Of a DNA stretch of 64,000 nucleotides, positions 27,304 to 36,168 are shown in pieces; positions within the stretch are counted from its first letter, which is position 1; the number at the start of each line of letters is the position of its first letter. Origin of the DNA: CALNYS01 sp942490855 (lineage in GTDB: Bacteria; Planctomycetota; Phycisphaerae; Phycisphaerales; UBA1924); contig CALNYS010000004.1 in the NCBI GenBank assembly GCA_942490855.1, positions 558,001 through 622,000 of the forward strand, given 5' to 3'. The translations under genes were made by a program, and so were the position numbers. Below the pieces are notes generated by a model that was given only the letters and a program-made list of their open reading frames with translations, made no database searches and was not told where the DNA came from.

Positions 27304-29165
27304 CGCGAGAGCTGCTCTCTCAGTTCTTTCTCGGACCGCTTGTCCGGGGCGTCCTCGATCAACCGGGCAAGCAGCGCCCCCGCCGCGGCGTTCCCCTCGA
27401 CCCGCGCCGTCGCCCGCGCCGCCAGCGTCGCGTCCCGCGCGTACCGCCCGCGGCGCACGCTCGCGCTCGCCAGCCCGACCAGCCGCGGGTCCGTGGTGGT
27501 CGCGAGCGCCGGTTCGATCAGATGCCACACGGGGTTGAGCAGCCGCGGGTCCTCGCGCTGCGTCGGGTCGAGCGCGGTCCAGAGGCGCCCGACAAGCTCG
27601 AGATCCCCCGCGCGCACCGCCGCGAGCGTCGCCGCGCCCGCGAGGCCCGCGCCGACGCGCTGCGCCTCATCCGCGAGCACCGCCCGCGCGAGATCCACGA
27701 CGTCCCCGTCGCGCCCGAGCAGCGCCAGCAGCCGCCCCGCGCTGTCGAAGTCTCTCGACTCCAGCGCTGTGCTTAATGTGCGCTCGACCGATCGCAGCCC
27801 CTCGAAATCGAGCGCCTCCTCGAACGCCGGCGCCGGCGGCCCGAGGGTGTAGAGCGGATCGCCCAGCACGTTGATCTTCCACGCCGAGCCGCTCACCCGC
27901 GCCGCGGCGCCCACCGGCGCCGAGGCAAGCAGGCGGCGCGTCAGCAGCGCGGGCGGAACGAAGGCCTGCAGGAAGGGCTCGTCCACCGACCCCACGTACA
28001 CGAACGCGCCCTGATCGAGCCACGCCCGCGCGATCGACGAACGGTCGTCGAGGTTCTGCGCCGAAAACGAATGGATGAAATGCACCGCGCTCGGCGCGTG
28101 CAGCAGCGGGATATCGACGCCGTACGACCGCCCCGGCGCCAGGTCGAACCGGCGGCGCGTCCCCGACGTGTTCACAAACACCAGCCCCGCGCGCACGCCG
28201 CCCGCCGCGTCCTGCGCCCACTCGGTCACCCCCGTCGGCGTCCGCCCGTCGCGCTGCAGCATCAGGCCCGCCTGCTCGAGCAGCTCCCCGGCCGGCCCGG
28301 TGTCGTACGCCTGGAACGCCCCGCCGCCCGTGTACCCGTTGAACAGCCACGCGTCCGACGGCTGCAAGAAGAGCGCGCACATCGCGCGGTACGCCGACTC
28401 GCTCTCGCTCCCGACGATCGCCCCCGCGAACGCCCAGCGCTCGCCCGAGAACGACCGCCCGATCACGTCGGTCAGCGCCAGGATCTCGCCGTCGCCCCCG
28501 CTCGTCTTCGTCGGCGCGTTCAGGCAGATCGTCACCGCGTCGAGATCATCCCCGAGCGTGTCCCAGGACCACCCCCACGTGCGCACGGCGGCCTCCACCG
28601 CGTCCGAGAGATCCCGCTGCTCGATCGCGCTCATCCTCGATCCGGCGCGCCCCTTCGGCGCACGGACCCAGACGATCGGCTCGCCGCGCCCGGCCGCCAG
28701 CGCCGCCGCGGCCGGCCACGCGTCGTCGCGCTCGTCCGCGACCACCACGCCCGGCGGCGTGAACCCGTGCTGCTCCCACAGCGCGCGCCGCCCGATCTCG
28801 TCCTCGGCGCCCCACGCGGCCGCGGCCGCACGCTCGATCGCCTCCCGCGAGTACCCCGAGTTCCCGGGCGTTGAAAGCACGCGGACGCGTTCGGGGGCGA
28901 ACGCGCGCACAAAGCGTGCGATGTCCTCCCGCGCCGCGTCCGTCCCGTCGTCGAGCAGGACCGGGAACCGGCGCGTTGGCGACCACCGCCCGATCGCATC
29001 GAGGTACGCCCCGGGTGAATCCGCGATCACCACCAGCGGCGCGACCGGCCACGCACGGCGCAGCGTCTCGACGCGACCCCCGAGGCGCACCTCGGGCGGG
29101 ACCGCGCTGTTCTGCGCCGGCGCCGCGGCCGCGATCGCGAGAACTCCGAACAGCACTCGACGCAC
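27297..29165 (-). CDS. Large secreted protein with a caspase-fold-like C-terminal half (function unknown)
   Basis: 622 residues with an N-terminal signal peptide (ends near AAAAPAQ). The middle (about 235-480) contains LFLQPSDAWLFNGYTGGG, HFIHSFSAQNL, AWLDQGAFVYVGSVDEPFL and WKINVLGDPLYTLG. The order 'His-containing strand, GA-YVGS--EP, GDPLY' recalls the C25/TIGR03790-like caspase-fold proteins, although no catalytic Cys is evident at the expected place. The rest is helical. The start is a GTG at 29165 with AAGGAG 6 bases upstream. Neighbours give no functional clue. Assignment to a peptidase clan is tentative. Confidence 0.6.
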   Translation of the reverse strand: MRRVLFGVLAIAAAAPAQNSAVPPEVRLGGRVETLRRAWPVAPLVVIADSPGAYLDAIGRWSPTRRFPVLLDDGTDAAREDIARFVRAFAPERVRVLSTPGNSGYSREAIERAAAAAWGAEDEIGRRALWEQHGFTPPGVVVADERDDAWPAAAALAAGRGEPIVWVRAPKGRAGSRMSAIEQRDLSDAVEAAVRTWGWSWDTLGDDLDAVTICLNAPTKTSGGDGEILALTDVIGRSFSGERWAFAGAIVGSESESAYRAMCALFLQPSDAWLFNGYTGGGAFQAYDTGPAGELLEQAGLMLQRDGRTPTGVTEWAQDAAGGVRAGLVFVNTSGTRRRFDLAPGRSYGVDIPLLHAPSAVHFIHSFSAQNLDDRSSIARAWLDQGAFVYVGSVDEPFLQAFVPPALLTRRLLASAPVGAAARVSGSAWKINVLGDPLYTLGPPAPAFEEALDFEGLRSVERTLSTALESRDFDSAGRLLALLGRDGDVVDLARAVLADEAQRVGAGLAGAATLAAVRAGDLELVGRLWTALDPTQREDPRLLNPVWHLIEPALATTTDPRLVGLASASVRRGRYARDATLAARATARVEGNAAAGALLARLIEDAPDKRSEKELREQLSRY

Positions 29166-29186
29166 GGGAGCTCCTTCACGCTCGGG

Positions 29187-29882
29187 TTAGAACGGGCGGC
29201 GCAGCGGGTTCGTCGCGATGTTGTCGCGCCCGAGCACCAGCCAGTCCGCGATCTCCACCGCTTCCTGGAACGACTCTTTCGCGGTCTCGACATCGATCGA
29301 GCTCTGCAGCACCTTGCCCGCGGCCAGGTGCTCGACCGTCGCCACCGCGTCGCCCGTGATCAGCGTCGTGCGCGAGGGCTCGCTGACGAGCAGCCCCGTC
29401 ATCCCCGGCGTGACGCCCGGCAGCGGGAAGAGGTCCACGCCCGGCGCGAGCGAGTCGGGCGCCGCGGTGCAGCGCTTGAGCAGCGAAACCTCGCGCCGCA
29501 GCAGCTCGATGACCTCCTCGTCCGCGTCCTCCTGGGCGAGCTTCTGGAGGTGCGCCGCGATCGGCACGCCCACCGCCTCGCGCTCCGACTCGGACACCAG
29601 CCACGTCGCGTGCCCGAACGCGCCGAGCCCGCGCGTCGTGTCCGGCTGGAACGACGTCAGGAACACGTGCGTCACGCCCTCGGGCCCGATGCCCGCGCGC
29701 TCGCGCAGACGGGCGGCGAGCGCCTGCGGCGGGAGCCCGGGGTCAACGATCACCACCACGTCGCCCTTGCGCACCAGCGTGGTCGTCGCGTGACCCGTCC
29801 GCACCGCCGCACGTTCGTCCCACAGCGGGTGGGCCGCGAGCGCCCCGATGCTGATCACCCGGATGTCACACTCGTGGGCCAC
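29187..29882 (-). CDS. Metallo-beta-lactamase-fold protein with degenerate metal site
   Basis: 231 residues. The fold is clear from VVIVDPGLP, GVTHVFLTSF, LFPLPGVTPGMTGLLV and TLITGDAVATVEHL, in the same order as in MBL hydrolases. The metal-binding HxHxDH motif is replaced by SFQPDT, and the second-site His in 'PGHTPGH' is Val or Met; only the Asp in TGDA remains. A hydrolase of the usual type is unlikely. It may bind ligands or act as a structural or regulatory protein. Translation starts at a GTG directly after the coaD stop (TGA-GTG), so it is co-expressed with coaD. Confidence 0.72.
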   Translation of the reverse strand: MAHECDIRVISIGALAAHPLWDERAAVRTGHATTTLVRKGDVVVIVDPGLPPQALAARLRERAGIGPEGVTHVFLTSFQPDTTRGLGAFGHATWLVSESEREAVGVPIAAHLQKLAQEDADEEVIELLRREVSLLKRCTAAPDSLAPGVDLFPLPGVTPGMTGLLVSEPSRTTLITGDAVATVEHLAAGKVLQSSIDVETAKESFQEAVEIADWLVLGRDNIATNPLRRPF

Positions 29883-30464
29883 TCAGTCCTCCACCACGTT
29901 CTGGTCGGCGTCGGCGATCTCCCGCAACAGCGGGGAGCCCTCGGCCTTCTTCTCACGCAAACGCTCGATCACCAGCTCCGGGCACATCGTCGCGAGCGCG
30001 GAGAGGTCCTCGCCCATCGCCGCGATCTGCTTGATCAGACTCGACGACGTGTACGCGAAGCTCTGCCCCGCGACGATAAACACCGTCTCCAGCCCCGCCA
30101 CCTCGCGGTTGGTCACCGCCTGCTGGATCTCGTACTGCAGATCCGAAAGATTCCGGATGCCCTTGAGGATCGCCGTCGCCCCCGTCTGTCGCGCGAAATC
30201 CACCGTCAGCGCGTGGAACGCCTCGACGTCCACCGGCGACGCGTCGGGCTCCTCGCGGACGATCTCCGCGACGAGGGTCTCGGCCATCTCCACCCGCTCC
30301 TCGTCAGAAAAAAGCTGACCCTTGCTCGGGTTCCGCCCCACCGCGACCACCACCCGGTCAAAGAGGCGACGCCCCCGACGGATCACGTCGAGGTGCCCGA
30401 GGGTGATCGGGTCAAAGGAGCCGGGGTACACCGCGAGCCTCGCGCCGGGAGCGGGGTTGGGCAC
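29883..30464 (-). CDS. coaD: Phosphopantetheine adenylyltransferase
   Basis: 193 residues, slightly longer than the usual 160 because of an N-terminal extension and a charged C-terminal tail. The nucleotidyltransferase signature PGSFDPITLGHLDVI (near 14-28) is present, as are VVAVGRNPSKG and the C-terminal SFAYTSSSLIKQIA. CoaD transfers AMP from ATP to 4'-phosphopantetheine to make dephospho-CoA. The GTG at 30464 has GGAGG 8 bases upstream. It is directly joined to the degenerate MBL-fold gene downstream. Confidence 0.94.
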   Translation of the reverse strand: MPNPAPGARLAVYPGSFDPITLGHLDVIRRGRRLFDRVVVAVGRNPSKGQLFSDEERVEMAETLVAEIVREEPDASPVDVEAFHALTVDFARQTGATAILKGIRNLSDLQYEIQQAVTNREVAGLETVFIVAGQSFAYTSSSLIKQIAAMGEDLSALATMCPELVIERLREKKAEGSPLLREIADADQNVVED

Positions 30465-30630
30465 GTCGGGGCCTCCGCTGGCTGAACTGCTCTTAGTCCA
30501 GTCTTATACAGACGTTAACGCTCAATTCGTCGCAACCGACGACTTGCGCGTCATCATAGGGACTCGACCCTCCCCGGGCGTCGGTCCGTGGGAAACTCTG
30601 CGGACGCCGCCCGACGGACCGCCCGCGGCG

Positions 30631-30636
30631 AGGAGA
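30631..30636 (+). promoter_or_regulatory. AGGAGA ribosome site deciding the PHP-glycosyltransferase start
   Basis: AGGAGA stands 8 bases before the ATG at 30645. An upstream in-frame ATG at 30588 lacks such a site and would add an unstructured stretch. Confidence 0.65.
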
Positions 30637-30644
30637 CGCTCCCC

Positions 30645-33257
30645 ATGACCCGACAGCACGCCACGGATGTGTACCGCCCGTCCGTCGTTTGCGAGCCGGG
30701 CAACGCCGCCCTTGTGCGCATGGACATGCACGCGCACTCCTGGGCGAGCAGTGGCCCCGCGATCGCCGCCCTCGGGCTCATCGATTGCCCCGAGTGCTGC
30801 TCGCCCCCCGAGAAGGTCTACGAGCAGGCCCGCGCGCGCGGCATGGACCTCGTCACCATCACCGACCACGACGTGATCTCCGGCGCGCTCGAACTCGTCG
30901 AGCGCGGGTTCGAGGGCGTGGTCATCGGCGAGGAGGTCACCGTCCGCTTCCCCGAGGACGGGCGCTCCATCCACTGCCTCGTGTGGGGGCTGAGCCCCGC
31001 CGAGCACGAGCAGCTCGGCGCCCTGCGCCTGCGCGACGACATCTACAGCTTCGCGGGGTGGCTCCGCGACCGCGGGCTGGCGCACGCCGTGGCGCACCCG
31101 CTCGACGGCATCGGCGACACCCGCGCCGTCTGGCGCCTCGAACGCCTCGCGCTCCTCTTCCGTGGGTTCGAGCTCCTCAACGGCGCCCACGCGGGCGGTC
31201 ACTACGCCACCGTCAACCGCTGGGTGCGCTCGCTGACGCCCGACCGCCTCATCAGCATCAGCAAACGCCACCACCTCCCCCCGCTTTGGCCCAGCGACGC
31301 CCCGCGCGCCGTCACGGCCGGCGGCGACGACCACGGGCTCCTCAACCTCGGCAAGACCTGGGCCGGCGTGCCCGCGCGAGAGGGAGAAACCCTCGGCGCG
31401 CGCGCCTTCATCGACCGCGTCATGGCGGGCGAGGCGACCCTCGGCGGGCAGTCGGGATCGCCCGAGCTGCTCGCCCACCAGTTCATGTCCGTCGGGATGA
31501 ACCGGTACGCGGCGCCGATCGCGGCGCGGCTCCGCCCGACGCGTCACGTCGTCGCGCGCCAGATCGCCGCGTTCGCCGGCGTCGATCTGCCCAAGCCGAA
31601 GCGTTCGTCGCTCGTCACCGACGCCGCGTTCGGCGGCCTGTCGCGGCGCGGCGCCCCGGAGTCCCCCCTGCTGCGCGCGCTCACCGAGCGCTTCGCCCCC
31701 ACGCTCGAGCGCTACCCCGCGCTCGCCGAGCGCCTCGCGCCCGAAGGACGCGCCGACGGGCCTGCGCTGGCCGAGCACGAGCAGATGGGCGCGTTCGCCG
31801 AGGAGCTCCTGACCGCGCTGACCGCGGACGTCGCGGGCGACGCGCTCGCGGCCTGGCAGGCACGCGACTGGGCCCGTCTGAAACAGCTCGCGCGCGACGC
31901 CGGAGCCCTCGCGTTCGCGCAGGCCCCCTACCTCGTCAGCCTGTTCCTCAACAACAAAGACCGCTGGGGCGTCCGGCGCATCGAGCACGAGCTCGGGCAG
32001 ACCGACCACGAGCGCCCGATGCGCCTGGCCCTCTTCACCGACACGCTGGGCGACATCAACGGGGTCAGCCGGTACATCCGCCAGTTCTCGGAGTGGGGGA
32101 AGCGGACCGGGCGCGACCTGCACATCTTCGCGTTCGATCACCCGGGCCTGCCCGACGCGCCGAACATCCACCGCGTCACGCCCGTCCTTACCGCGCCGAC
32201 GCCCGGGTACGAGGAGCTGCGCCTGCACCTGCCGCCGCTGCTCTCGGTACTGCGCGAGATCGACGAGATCCAGCCCGACGCGGTGCACGTGTCCACGCCG
32301 GGGCCGCTGGGCATGGCGGGCGCGATCGCGGCGGAGATGGTCCGCGCCCCGCTGCTCGCGACGCACCACACCGATTTCCCCGCGTACATCCAGCGCCTCC
32401 TGGGCGACACGTCCATGGTCCGGCTGTGCGAGCGCGGGCTGCGTCAGCTCTACGGGCGCTGCGATCGCGTGATGACGCGGTCAGAAAGCTACCTGCCTTC
32501 GGTGCGCCGCCTGCGCGTAGACGACGCGCGGATCTCCACCATCCCCGCGGGCGTGGACAGCGCCGCGTTCGCCCCCGAGCGGCGCGACCTCGGCGTCTGG
32601 AACGGCCTCGCCCGCGTGGACTCGGTCAAGGCGATCTACGCCGGGCGCGTGAGCGTCGAGAAGAACACCACGCTGCTCGAGAGCGTGTGGAAGATCATCC
32701 GGCGGCGCTGCGAGGACCGCGGCATGGACGTCGAGCTCATCGTCGTGGGCGACGGGCCCGACCGCGCGAGGCTCGAGAAGTCGCTCGCGCCCTTCGGCGC
32801 CCGCTTCCTCGGCTACCGCCACGGCGACGAGCTCGCGACGCTCTACGCCTCGGCGGACCTCTTCCTCTTCCCCTCGATCACCGACACGCTCGGGCAGGTC
32901 GTGCTCGAGGCGCAGGCGTCGGGGCTCCCCGCGATCGTCAGCACCGCCGGCGGGCCGCGCGAGATCATCGAGCACGCCGTGACCGGGTACGCCCTGCCCG
33001 CGACGGACCCCGGTCAGTGGGTGGACGCCGCGGTCACGCTGCTCGACGACGAGCGGCTGCGCGCACAGATGGGCGCGTCGGCGCGCCGCCGGGTCGAGCC
33101 GCGCACAATCGACGCGATGTACGAGTTCTTCTGGGACGCGCACGAGGACGCCGCCCGGCGCAAGCGCGAGAACGCCGGGCTCGACGACTCGGCCCCCGAG
33201 CCGCTGATCTCCGACGCCTTCATCGCCCGGGCGATCGCGCACGCGGCGGCGATCTAA
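30645..33257 (+). CDS. Fusion of a PHP phosphoesterase domain and a GT4-type glycosyltransferase
   Basis: 870 residues. The first part (about 20-280) is a PHP domain: DMHAHSW (metal-binding His pair), TITDHDVISGA, GEEVTVRF, HAVAHPLDG and GGDDHGLL. A helical middle of about 180 residues follows. From about 458 a family-4 glycosyltransferase begins: LFTDTLGDINGVSRYI, HVSTPGPLGMAG, TIPAGVDSAAFAPERR, IYAGRVSVEKN, VVGDGPDRARLEK and the sugar-nucleotide EX7E region in SITDTLGQVVLEAQASGLP. It probably transfers a sugar, with the PHP domain trimming a phosphate or controlling the donor; both parts look active. No obvious partner genes are adjacent. Confidence 0.87.
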   Translation: MTRQHATDVYRPSVVCEPGNAALVRMDMHAHSWASSGPAIAALGLIDCPECCSPPEKVYEQARARGMDLVTITDHDVISGALELVERGFEGVVIGEEVTVRFPEDGRSIHCLVWGLSPAEHEQLGALRLRDDIYSFAGWLRDRGLAHAVAHPLDGIGDTRAVWRLERLALLFRGFELLNGAHAGGHYATVNRWVRSLTPDRLISISKRHHLPPLWPSDAPRAVTAGGDDHGLLNLGKTWAGVPAREGETLGARAFIDRVMAGEATLGGQSGSPELLAHQFMSVGMNRYAAPIAARLRPTRHVVARQIAAFAGVDLPKPKRSSLVTDAAFGGLSRRGAPESPLLRALTERFAPTLERYPALAERLAPEGRADGPALAEHEQMGAFAEELLTALTADVAGDALAAWQARDWARLKQLARDAGALAFAQAPYLVSLFLNNKDRWGVRRIEHELGQTDHERPMRLALFTDTLGDINGVSRYIRQFSEWGKRTGRDLHIFAFDHPGLPDAPNIHRVTPVLTAPTPGYEELRLHLPPLLSVLREIDEIQPDAVHVSTPGPLGMAGAIAAEMVRAPLLATHHTDFPAYIQRLLGDTSMVRLCERGLRQLYGRCDRVMTRSESYLPSVRRLRVDDARISTIPAGVDSAAFAPERRDLGVWNGLARVDSVKAIYAGRVSVEKNTTLLESVWKIIRRRCEDRGMDVELIVVGDGPDRARLEKSLAPFGARFLGYRHGDELATLYASADLFLFPSITDTLGQVVLEAQASGLPAIVSTAGGPREIIEHAVTGYALPATDPGQWVDAAVTLLDDERLRAQMGASARRRVEPRTIDAMYEFFWDAHEDAARRKRENAGLDDSAPEPLISDAFIARAIAHAAAI

Positions 33258-33260
33258 GCC

Positions 33261-33803
33261 CTACTTCTTCTTGCGGCGCAGCTCTTTGAAGAACGCCTTG
33301 AGCAGCGCCGCCGACTCATCCGCGAGCACGCCCCCCACCGGCTCGATGCGGTGGTTGAGGCGTTCGTCGGAGCACAGGCGGTAGAGCGAATCGACGGCGC
33401 CGGCCTTGGGGTCCGTCGCGCCGTAGACCACGCGCCCCACCCGGGCCTGCACGATCAGCCCGGCGCACATCGGGCACGGCTCGAGGGTCACGTAGAGGGT
33501 GCAGGCGGAGAGGCGCCAGTCGCCGATCGCTTTCGCGGCGGCGCGCATCGCGATGAGCTCGGCGTGCCCGGCGGGGTCGTTCTCCGACTCCCGGAGGTTG
33601 TGGGCCTCGGCGAGGACCTCGCCGGACTCTGTGCGCACCACGACAGCGCCCACGGGCGTTTCGCCCATCTCGCCCGCGGCCGACGCCAGTTCCAGCGCCC
33701 GACGCATGATCCGCTCGTCGGCCGGCGTGCCGCGGGGGGCCGAGCGCGGCGGCGCGGTGCGCGCCGCGGGGGGAGTCGGTGTGCGTCGCAGCCAGGCGAA
33801 CAC
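33261..33803 (-). CDS. tadA: tRNA-specific adenosine deaminase (TadA-like)
   Basis: 180 residues. The zinc deaminase motifs HAE (AGHAELIAM) and PCPMC (LEPCPMCAGLI) are intact, with ARVGRVVYGATDPKAG downstream as in TadA. TadA converts A34 to I in tRNA-Arg(ACG). About 30 extra Pro/Arg-rich residues precede the domain. The start is a GTG at 33803 placed one base after the tatC stop; an internal ATG (at MRRALELA) would start the domain directly. Guanine deaminases and related enzymes share these motifs, so the tRNA role is likely but not proven. Confidence 0.82.
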   Translation of the reverse strand: MFAWLRRTPTPPAARTAPPRSAPRGTPADERIMRRALELASAAGEMGETPVGAVVVRTESGEVLAEAHNLRESENDPAGHAELIAMRAAAKAIGDWRLSACTLYVTLEPCPMCAGLIVQARVGRVVYGATDPKAGAVDSLYRLCSDERLNHRIEPVGGVLADESAALLKAFFKELRRKKK

Positions 33804-33804
33804 G

Positions 33805-34764
33805 TCACTCGCCCTGATCGCCGTCGGTTGTGACCGGCGGGGTGGTGAAGCGCATGAGGATGAGCCCGAGCTCGAAGAGCGCGTAGAGCGGGAACATGAG
33901 CAGGAGCATCGAGATCGGGTCGGCGGGCGTGGCGATGGCGCTCACCACGGCGCACCCGAAGAGCACGTGTCGGCGCCAGCGCCCGAGGCTCCGCGGTTCG
34001 AGCAGGCCCGTCCAGCCCCCCAGCAGCATGACCACGGGGAGCTGGAACGCGGCGGTGAAGACGATCCCGAGGTTGAAACAGAGCGAGACGTACTCGCTGA
34101 TGCGGTACTGCTGGGTGATGGTCCCGTTGCCGGCGCTCATGGGGAGCGACATCACGACGGGCTCCTCGCCCGCGACGCCGACGGCGAGGCGGAGCTCTTT
34201 CATCCGCTCGTTGATCCACATCTCCCCGATCTCGGGGGCCGGCGGGTCGGCGCGGAGCACGGGGACGCTTGGGAGCGCTACGCCCTCGGGCAGCGGGGCC
34301 GTGGCGACGTCGCTCGTCGCGAGGCCGGCCCCGAAGGCGATGAAGAAGCGGAGGGTGACGGGGAGGAGGACGGTGTAAAGGAACGCGAGGGCGGCGAGGG
34401 TGAGCGCCCCCGAGAGCGGGAAGAGCAGGTGGGCGAAGCGGCGCTCGTTCTTGTAGAGCCCGGGGGCGATAAAGAGCCACGCCTGGTAGAGGATCCACGG
34501 GGCCGAGAGGGCCACGGCCGCCACGGCGCCGACCTTCAGGTAGGCGATGAAGGGCTCGGCGGGGCTGGTCGCGAGGAGCTTGGCGGGGAGCCCGGCGTCG
34601 CGGAGGGCGTCCTCGGCGGGGGCGATGAGGAGAGCAAGCAGCGGCCCGCCGAAGGCGAGCGCGACGAGAAAGATGGGCACCGGCCCCAGGAGCGCCAGAA
34701 TGAGGCGCTTGCGGAGCTCATCGAGGTGCTCGCCGAAGCTCATCGTGGTGTCGAAGGGTTTCAT
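33805..34764 (-). CDS. tatC: Sec-independent protein translocase TatC
   Basis: 319 residues. The hallmark N-terminus TTMSFGEHLDELRKRLI is followed by about six membrane helices, including the SAPWILYQAWLFIAPGLYKNE segment between helices 2 and 3. TatC recognises twin-arginine signal peptides and, with TatA, exports folded proteins. A periplasmic loop of about 100 residues near 150-230 is longer than in E. coli TatC. It is joined to tadA, which begins one base after its stop. No tatA lies nearby. Confidence 0.93.
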   Translation of the reverse strand: MKPFDTTMSFGEHLDELRKRLILALLGPVPIFLVALAFGGPLLALLIAPAEDALRDAGLPAKLLATSPAEPFIAYLKVGAVAAVALSAPWILYQAWLFIAPGLYKNERRFAHLLFPLSGALTLAALAFLYTVLLPVTLRFFIAFGAGLATSDVATAPLPEGVALPSVPVLRADPPAPEIGEMWINERMKELRLAVGVAGEEPVVMSLPMSAGNGTITQQYRISEYVSLCFNLGIVFTAAFQLPVVMLLGGWTGLLEPRSLGRWRRHVLFGCAVVSAIATPADPISMLLLMFPLYALFELGLILMRFTTPPVTTDGDQGE

Positions 34765-34926
34765 GGGCGTGCGTCAGGGTCCGGGAATGGTGGCCGGCCG
34801 GCGTGAGGGCCGAGTGTATGGTCTGGAGGGGCGTCCGCCGGGGGGCGAGGCGGTTGAAAATGTGCCAGAGAAGACGGAAACCCGCCGGAGGGGCGGGCGT
34901 CGTGCGTCGTAATGGAGCAGATGGCT

Positions 34927-35517
34927 ATGGGGATCGACAGAGTCACGGCGCGTGCGGCGATCGAGGGAGACCCCGAGGCGCTGCGTGAATTCTGGCGAAC
35001 GCACCGGCGGTGGGCGGCGGCGATCATCATGTCGCACATGCCCGCCGAGGCGGAGCTCGACGACCTGCTGCAGGACGTGGCGACGGTCGTGGTGGAGCGG
35101 ATCTCGGAGGTCCGCAAGCCAGAGCGTCTGCGTGCGTGGCTGCGATCGGTGGCCATCAACACCGCGCGGACGGCCGGGCGGAAACAGAGCGTGCGTCGGA
35201 GGGCGATGCGAGAGCTGGCCCCGACCGCGACGGACGCGGACAGAAGCGAAGAGCGAGCCCGGGCGCGCGACACGGCGCGGGGGCAAGCCAAGCGGGTGTT
35301 GGAGCTGGCGATGCGGCTCCACCCTGATTACCGGGAGCCGTTGCTCCTGCGTTCCCTGCACGGGATGAGCCAACGGATGATCGCGAGCACGCTCGACGTG
35401 CCCGAGACGACAGTGGAGACGCGGCTCGCCCGCGCGAGAAAGATGCTACGAGAAGAGATGGCGTTCGAGACCGATCTGGAGGACCTGACGATCGCGAAGC
35501 CGAGGAGCCGAGCATGA
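34927..35517 (+). CDS. ECF-type RNA polymerase sigma factor
   Basis: 196 residues. Region 2 is seen in EFWRTHRRWAAAIIMSHM and ELDDLLQDVATVVVERI; the basic helix LRAWLRSVAINTARTAGRK follows; region 4 is near the C-terminus with PLLLRSLHGMSQRMIASTLD and TVETRLARARKMLREE (HTH). It directs polymerase to a small regulon. GGAG lies 9 bases before the ATG at 34927; ATGs at 34912 and 34921 are alternatives. The stop overlaps the next gene's start (ATGA), which encodes a membrane protein that is likely its anti-sigma factor. Confidence 0.87.
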   Translation: MGIDRVTARAAIEGDPEALREFWRTHRRWAAAIIMSHMPAEAELDDLLQDVATVVVERISEVRKPERLRAWLRSVAINTARTAGRKQSVRRRAMRELAPTATDADRSEERARARDTARGQAKRVLELAMRLHPDYREPLLLRSLHGMSQRMIASTLDVPETTVETRLARARKMLREEMAFETDLEDLTIAKPRSRA

Positions 35518-36122
35518 CCCTGACCCGCGAAGACATCCTGATTAGCCGGATTGTTGACGGCTCCTCTGAGCCGGCGGACTGGGCGGAGCTGCAGACGCTC
35601 GCGGAGGACGACCCGGAGGCGCTGCTGCGTCTTGCCGGGGCGCAGCGCCGCGAGGCGGACCTGCGCGAGGCGCTCGGCGCGGCGCTCAACGAGGCGGACG
35701 AGATCGATCTCCCGCTCGGTCACACGGCGACGGTCTACACCTTCCGCAACCGACTCCAGGTGTGGACGGGGTGGGCGGCCGCAGCGGCGATCGCGCTGGC
35801 GTGGCTCACCGCGGGCGGCGTGCTGCGCCCGAACACCACGACATCGACCGTCGCGGGGTGGTCGCCCGCCGTGACGACGGACGAAGCCTTCGACCAGTAC
35901 CAGATGATGGGGCTCGCGGAAGGGCGCGTGCTCGGCGAGCTGCCCAAAATGATGATCCAGGTTGAACGTCTCGAGAGCGGTCAGGCGGAGGTGACATACC
36001 TGCGCCGCGTGCTCGAGCGCCGATTGGTGACGGACGTGTACGAGCCGGGCGTCGATACGAAAGGACGCCCGGCGCTGATGCCGGCGCAGCTGACCGGGAG
36101 CCGGGCCAACGACGCCCTGTAA
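35514..36122 (+). CDS. Candidate membrane anti-sigma factor
   Basis: 202 residues. The cytosolic N-terminal part (about 1-80, with ISRIVDGSSEPADWAELQ) resembles anti-sigma N-terminal helices. One hydrophobic helix follows (about 82-103, WTGWAAAAAIALAWL), then a periplasmic tail that includes FDQYQMMGLAEGRVLGELPK and a short basic segment. Topology, coupling to the sigma gene (4-base overlap) and position fit an anti-sigma factor, but the family is not recognised directly. The PDZ protein gene follows 46 bases downstream. Confidence 0.6.
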   Translation: MTLTREDILISRIVDGSSEPADWAELQTLAEDDPEALLRLAGAQRREADLREALGAALNEADEIDLPLGHTATVYTFRNRLQVWTGWAAAAAIALAWLTAGGVLRPNTTTSTVAGWSPAVTTDEAFDQYQMMGLAEGRVLGELPKMMIQVERLESGQAEVTYLRRVLERRLVTDVYEPGVDTKGRPALMPAQLTGSRANDAL

Positions 36123-36168
36123 CGCGGCCCGCGAACGAACACCCCCAACGGATTCACAGGAGCGAACA

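Noticed and set aside
30470..30560. AT-richer stretch upstream of the PHP-glycosyltransferase gene as a promoter
   Set aside because: It holds a few TA-rich hexamers, but none at a convincing distance and without a partner -35; not called.
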